Below, piece by piece: positions 58,839 through 64,000 of a stretch of DNA of 64,000 nucleotides. This DNA comes from Zingiber officinale (lineage: Eukaryota > Streptophyta > Magnoliopsida > Zingiberales > Zingiberaceae), in contig NC_056001.1 in assembly GCF_018446385.1 (NCBI RefSeq), positions 11,402,672-11,466,671 of the forward strand, given 5' to 3'. The notes under the pieces were generated by a model. That model did no database searches. It was not told the DNA's origin and saw only the letters and a list, made by a program, of their open reading frames with translations. Both the position numbers and the translations under genes were made by a program. Within the stretch, counting starts at the first letter, position 1. Each line of letters opens with the position of its first letter.

Positions 58839-59631
58839 TGATCCTGTCCGAACGCTGAGTCGATGGACGCTGGGGACGTGGCGCTCTCCGCTGTCTTCGA
58901 CTGGCTGCACGAATCTCCGGCGAACCTGCAAGGAAGTCAAGCCGGGAAGGGGTTCCCGGCGACGACCCTCCGACGCTCAAGTCAGGCAAGAGGAAAATAA
59001 TGAAGTGGCTCACAAGATGAAGAATTTCGTACCTCCGGAGAAGTCTGAGGGCTCTTATATAGAGCTGTGGGGAGGCTTGTGCACACGTACCGAGGCATAC
59101 ACGTGTCATGTACCATACCTTAGTATGGGCTTGCCAGAGGAGCATGTCTGACACCATACTGCTACAGTCTGAGCACATCTCTGATGGGACAGCAGAACCT
59201 TCCGTCGTACGATTCTGCGCATGGCCTGGTCGTCAAATATGCCTACTGTCAGAAGATGCTGTTCCCCAATATCCCCTTGTCCTTGTCTCCTTTTTTTCCC
59301 CGAGCCGAGCGTCCATCCGCTCGGCAAGCATTAGTCCGACCGGGCGTAGGTATCGGTCCGACCGGGTGCTCAGCTGAGAGTGTTCCACAGCAACGATGCT
59401 TTTATGCTTCGACCGAGCAGGCTATCTGCTCGGCCCGATGACCCTGTTCACCATGAGCGTCGGAAACCCGACTCCCCGTCGGGCTGTTTTTGCTTCCGCT
59501 TGGTTCCGTTCGGCCGATCGACCTACCCCGTTTCCGATCGGCCGGAACTCATGCTGACCCTTTTGACTTTTGACCTCCACGTGGCGTTGACTCCCCTCCA
59601 GAGGGGGTCCTCCGACCTTACTACCGGATCA
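58839..59631 (-). mobile_element. 5' LTR of the Tat element
   Basis: 793 bp, direct-repeat partner of 18971-19768. Right flank TTCAC matches the left flank of the other LTR. Confidence 0.9.
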
Positions 59632-59636
59632 TTCAC

Positions 59637-60510
59637 TATATTTCTTTCTTTCTCTTTTTTTATCGATGGAACGTATAAATAATATTAGTTAATTTTTTTA
59701 ATAACATTTTAATACATTTGAAAAAGCAAAAATAAACAATGAATAACATATCTGAATTCCTTGTAATTTTAGAAATCCACTGGAACTAAAATGAGTGTAA
59801 TCGGAGCTCTCTAGGTCGATCAGTGGGTTTCGGTCAAAATCCACTGATGGATCTAGAGAGCTCCGATCGCAGCCATTTTAGTTTCTATGGATTTCGAAAA
59901 TTACAAGGAGTTCAAATATGGTATCCATTATTTATTTTGGCTTTTCATAGATGTTAACATGCAAAATCAAAGAATCGACAAAAAAACTCACGTTAAGCCC
60001 ATCGTGGGCTTTTTTGTCGATTCTTTGATTTTACATGTTAATATCTATGAAAAGCCAAAATAAATAATGGACATCATATTTGAACTCTTTGCAATTTTAG
60101 AAATCCATAGAAACTGAAATGGGTGCGATCGGAGCTCTCTAGGTCCAGTGGATTTTGACCAAAACCCACTGATCGACATAAAGAGCTCCGATTACACTCA
60201 TTTTAGTTCCAGTGGATTTTTAAAATTACAAAGAGTTCAGATATGTTATTCATTGTTTATTTTTGCTTCTTCAAATGTATTAAAATGTTATTAAAAATTG
60301 ACTAATACTATTTATATGTTCTGTCGATAAAAAAAAAAAAAAGAGAAAAATATAGTGAAGAAAAGAAAAAGTCAAATTGTCAATAGGGTAAAATAGGAAA
60401 TGCACTTAAAAAAGTGTGTTTTTTTATAAATATTAAAATAGGTATGTCTTTTGGTAAATTTAGATCTCTATATGCGTCTTTTGGTAAATTATCGAAAAAA
60501 TATATTATGA
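59637..60510. mobile_element. Main part of the hairpin (foldback or MITE-like) element
   Basis: A long inverted repeat with its axis at about 60000 (agccca-tcg-tgggct). Arm blocks 'aaaatcaaagaatcgacaaaaaa', the 'ccaaaataaataatgga' region and 'cggagctctctaggt' all occur in mirrored form. The outer part of the left arm lies at 18790-18970, beyond the Tat element. Each arm has its own smaller palindrome (59780-59890 and 60105-60215). No coding sequence. Family unknown; termini and target duplication not resolved. Confidence 0.8.
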
Positions 60511-61717
60511 TGCAAATTTCAAATTAACTTTTAAAAATATGAAAGTGAATGTAATTCGTTTTTTTTTAAAAAAAAATACGTTTGATCCGAATTTATCTGT
60601 TTGAATTTTTAAAGTTTATTTATTTATCTTTTTTTTTAAAAAAATGATCAGAATGTATTTATCTCTTTTCAACTTGATCTTTCTCCTACAACACCACTAG
60701 TAGAGGTTTTTTGTCATTGAAATCTGAGTTCGGGTGCCTACTTTCATCTGGTAAGGCATAACATCTCTGAACTTTCCTTGCTCAAATGACTTCTCTTATC
60801 ATCTCTACAGTAAGGCATAACTCGAAAGGTGCTTGCAAACACAAAAATTATTGTTAGTATATCACAAGTCATAAGAACTAAAATACTTATCTACCCATAT
60901 AACATATTTAACTCATTAGTTTCATCATGAAAAGCTCTGACTGACTTTCCACCAATATAACTTAAGGGGATGTCTTCACTCTGCCAGATCTTCCATGATT
61001 TACCGTCTCAACAACCTAAAAGATTGTGATTCGATTGAATCCACACAAATAATTGAACGCGCAAGGCCTCCCCATGAAAATGACATTGACAGCAAGACGA
61101 GACGTACAAGAACAACAGTTGTTGCCAGCCGAGCCACGTTTCTCTTATGATCTTGTTGGTTAGTAAGAGGAGACGCGGCTAAAATGCCAAGTGCGAGCTC
61201 TCACGCACTTCCCCGGCCCACTCCATCCCGATCTTATCAAGTATCATTGCGTGGTCCTGACTGCTGACTCATGGATAGCCAACTGCTCACACTTTTGTGT
61301 CGTGCTCACGTTTATCTTCAAAATTCAATCCTCTCCCAGTTGTATCTAACTCAATGGCTAAATTTTACTTTCCGCCTTTCCTAATTCACATGAAGACAGA
61401 AGAAGATAAAGATGGATAAAGATTTTAAGAAAAACAATGAGATAAAGCCATAAAGATAGCTCACAGATCACAAACTGACACCAAACTTCAGGAGTTAACA
61501 TAGAATGTTATTAACCATAGCAAAATATCTTTAGGACAGATTGAATTCCTCATGCAGGAACCACAACTACTTAGCAGACCCGAACAGGTAAAAAAAGAAA
61601 GAGCCTGCGCTGCTCTTGCTCAATCTCTTCTACTATAATCATCATAGAGATTAACAAGAGGATAGCACTTGAAGAAACAATTCAGAACACTAAATTAGTA
61701 CAATCACTTCCATTTCT
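60511..61717. other. Intergenic region
   Basis: AT-rich spacer between the hairpin element and the 3' end of the thioredoxin gene. I see no reading frame, RNA gene or transposon structure that I can support. The last 200-300 bp probably belong to the thioredoxin 3' UTR. Confidence 0.4.
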
Positions 61718-63070
61718 TCATCCCTGAGCTGTTGCTAGGCTCTTCTCCTCAATGTCCTGAAAGAACCATGGATTTCTATGAAGAGGGAGCATTGGATTTG
61801 CAGGAGTTTTCTCAGAAGATGCATCATGAAGATTTGGAACAGGAACTGGTGCTTTGGGAGTATAATTGAAGGAGAGATCTCCGTTCGCAGCCAATGCCAT
61901 GAGTTCTGACTCCTCCAAGCCTTTTGCAGGACTCAGGCTGCACCTGTCGGCATTGTGCTTGGCCAGTGCATCTTTGAATTTCTTAATCTGTATTTTTTTT
62001 ATAAAAAAAATGTCAAAATCAGAATTAAAAAGAAGCAAAATGCTTAACGAAAAACAATTCAAGTTCTATGATCTAGTATCAATGCTATATTGTGATGAAA
62101 TATGGAGCAAAAGAATGGAAGGCAGAGAAGGGAAGATGGATAAGGATTCTGGATATTACAGTTGCATTTGTGCAGCTGAAGCTGCAGAGGCGGCCTTCTG
62201 CTCCCCGGTAAAACTTAAAAAAGGGGAGGACATGAACGTTCAAGCTGTAACACATGGACTTATGTTGCTCATGGTTTATTTGTAGAAACAGGACATTAGG
62301 GTTCATCTCTGCAAACTGGCAAATCTACACATAAAAAGATGATCAATTTACTGAAATCCCTAATTAACATGTACACAGCAAGAACATCACCACTCTATTA
62401 TACCTTTGGGTGGAGGGCCCGGCAGCCTCCACATCCAGGGGAGAAGAAATCTACAATGACAAGTTTGTCGCCAGCTTCCGATAAAGTGTCGACTAGATCC
62501 TGTGCTGAATCGATCACCTTCATGTTGGGATGGAGAAACTTTTCCCACCATTTCACAGATTTTCTAACAGAAAGAGACATCTACAATTGCACGGAAAAAT
62601 AAAATTTCTAAGATTCAGAATTAACGTCATAACTAGGGTTTGAGAAAACAAACCGAGAAACATATTAGAATCACAAAAGGAAAAATATATATATATTTTA
62701 AAATTTTATGAAGCACTGACTAAAAAATGTGAAGCTGTAAATTTTCCAGATCAAGATTAGGTAAAGAAACAGGAAGCAACGAGATAGAAAAAGAAGAACC
62801 CTCCCGAAATAAAAGATTTGAACGTTTGCTCGTGGAGAAGAAACAACACATTTTCTAGCATCTACTGACCTGTGCAGAGATGAAACCGAGGTTTCCGCTC
62901 CCTAAGGGCTTGCCTCTCGTCGACCCGACAACCAACCTTCTTCCAAGGAATCGACTCCAAGACCGCCCAAGCTCAATAGCACTAGAGGAACAACGGCGAA
63001 GCTCCAAGGAAGCGTCCCTCCTCGTATTGCAGGAAAGACACATGCCCTTTCCCAAAGCTTCCACTGCCAT
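61718..63070 (-). CDS. ACHT: Atypical Cys His-rich thioredoxin, chloroplastic (thioredoxin-like 1)
   Basis: A plastid redox protein of the ACHT family, which oxidises targets such as 2-Cys peroxiredoxin and ADP-glucose pyrophosphorylase. Four exons: 63070-62870, 62580-62404, 62324-62160 and 61987-61718, all joining in phase 0 to 270 residues. Exon 1 (67 residues, Arg/Ser-rich, few acids) looks like a transit peptide. Exon 2 begins MSLSVRKSVKWWEKF and holds the active site SPGCGGCRALHPK (Cys 117 and Cys 120), the non-canonical CGGC motif that defines the family. Exon 3 has INHEQHKSMCYSLNVHVLPFFKFYRG with the conserved cis-Pro, then SFSCTNAT. Exon 4 has the C-terminal family block DRCSLSPAKGLEESELMALAAN. 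Closest to Arabidopsis ACHT1/ACHT2; which one is not decided. No damage is seen. Confidence 0.92.
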
Positions 63071-63870
63071 TGATTACAGTCGACAGAGCAGATGAACAGA
63101 GATCTGGGAGTCAAATTAAGCGACGACGGGAGGAGACGAGCGGAAGAGGGTCGGAAGAATAAAAAGGCCGCAGCAAATAGAAACCGGTCATATGCGGCGA
63201 CCACACTGATACTCCTCCTTCTGTTTTATCTTCTCCTCGGGAATCGTAGCCGTTAATCAAGACCATCGGGTCCGCGCTGGACTAAACGGACGGTGGGTAA
63301 AAGTTTAGTGCGTTAAATACAACCGGATGCAATTGTGGATGAGGCACGGAAAAATAAAGATAAAACCGTCGGTGATGAACAAAAACTCGACCCCAGATTA
63401 CACCCACCACGCCTCTGCGGGGCCCGTGAGCTTTGCCATCGAAAAACCGAGTTGTAATCGATTGGTTTTGAATATTTTTGGTAGAACTGCGTGCCAACTT
63501 TTTGACGTGCGATTAAGGTGGGAATTGGGACGGCAGTCAGTTGAGTGAGAGATATTTTTAATTGTGATGCTCCCAACCTGTCCACCTACATCAATACCCG
63601 GGACAAACGCCTTGGACGATATTTTTACTAGCCAATTGTGAATTGGGTACGATTTGCGTCGTATAATGTGAACGTCATCATTATTTATTTATAATTAGGT
63701 TGTCTTTATTTTTTTTGGTTGAACGAGGAAAATGCGTCTACTTTTTCGAAAAGAGTAAATCTTGCTGGCCTGGCCAGCTAGAAATCTCTTTCTCCCAATT
63801 AAAATATATGCATAGACATGCATATAATTAATGTGATCATATGAAATTACTAAAATACTCATATATATAC
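63071..63870. promoter_or_regulatory. 5' flank of the thioredoxin gene
   Basis: Upstream region of the minus-strand thioredoxin gene, about 800 bp. I see no clear TATA box, and no other gene. Confidence 0.35.
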
Positions 63871-63875
63871 ATGCA

Positions 63876-64000
63876 TGCATATATTCTAGCTGGCTAGATT
63901 CTGGCCATTTAGCAATACCCTTTCGAAAATAAGGGAGACACCCAAAACAGAAAAGGGTATTGCTAAATGGCCAGAATATGGTCAGCTAGAATATATGCAT
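63876..64000. repeat. Inverted repeat at the right window edge
   Basis: The segment starting 'atgcatatattctagctggc' and running to 'aataccctt' (about 63876-63922) is mirrored by 'aagggtattgctaaatggcc' to 'ctagaatatatgcat' at 63953-64000. The stem is about 48 bp with few mismatches and the loop about 30 bp. The stem reaches the last base of the window, so it may continue. It could be a small MITE or a hairpin-RNA locus. Confidence 0.8.

Larger units (their letters stand above)
18971..59631 (-). mobile_element. Tat-clade Gypsy retrotransposon carrying five nested insertions
   Basis: A single element read on the minus strand, bounded by LTRs at 58839-59631 (5') and 18971-19768 (3') with TGATCC/GGATCA ends. 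The target duplication is TTCAC (18966-18970 and 59632-59636). Gene order is gag, protease, RT-RNase H, integrase, a 65-bp array, then an ORF on the opposite strand before the 3' LTR, as known for Tat elements. Five insertions account for about 30.2 kb, leaving about 10.4 kb of original element. Coding parts carry stops and frameshifts, so it is dead. Confidence 0.92.

Overview
The window looks like nuclear DNA of a flowering plant. It holds four intron-containing plant genes separated by a very dense pile of LTR retrotransposons. GC-rich 5' exons in the flippase and methyltransferase genes, together with the transposon families present, suggest a monocot; a Zingiberales-type genome is my guess and is not proven.

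Layout, left to right. (1) 1-8473: old repeats. The window opens inside a decayed Copia-type LTR inserted in the 5' LTR of a Gypsy-like remnant (LTR pieces 1390-1772 and 7137-8473). Its interior is non-coding and carries a 50-bp tandem array split by a SIRE-like solo LTR (3543-5237). A Tourist-like MITE (7270-8117) sits in the 3' LTR. (2) 8474-18452: a gene island with a MYB-CC transcription factor (+), a P4-ATPase flippase ALA1 (-) and a SAM-dependent methyltransferase (-). (3) 18790-60510: one hairpin (foldback or MITE-like) element split by a 40.7-kb Tat-clade Gypsy element lying on the minus strand (18971-59631, TSD TTCAC). Five later insertions sit inside the Tat element, each with its own 5-bp target duplication: a gag-only Copia element (20594-24673, AGGGT), a Gypsy-type solo LTR (24687-26962, ATAAG), a full SIRE/Maximus Copia element with an env-like ORF (30978-42354, TCCTT), a Copia element with very similar LTRs but a decayed interior (42842-52689, GAGAG), and a solo LTR of that same family in the opposite orientation (54927-57562, CTATT). 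Removing the insertions leaves a Tat element of about 10.4 kb: LTR, gag, protease, RT-RNase H, integrase, a 65-bp tandem array, an antisense ORF, LTR. (4) 61718-64000: an ACHT-type chloroplast thioredoxin gene (-), then a sharp inverted repeat at the window edge.

The four host genes have unrelated functions (phosphate/stress-type transcription regulation, lipid flipping, methyl transfer, plastid redox) and look like ordinary plant neighbours. The most unusual signal lies in the transposons. Clusters of short palindromes with different sequences occupy the same slot in several SIRE-type LTRs, recur ahead of the env-like ORF, and differ even between the two LTRs of one element. The env-like ORF itself appears to start with an 11-nt coding exon followed by a GT-AG intron.

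All boundaries, splice sites and family calls were read by eye. No database search or alignment program was used.
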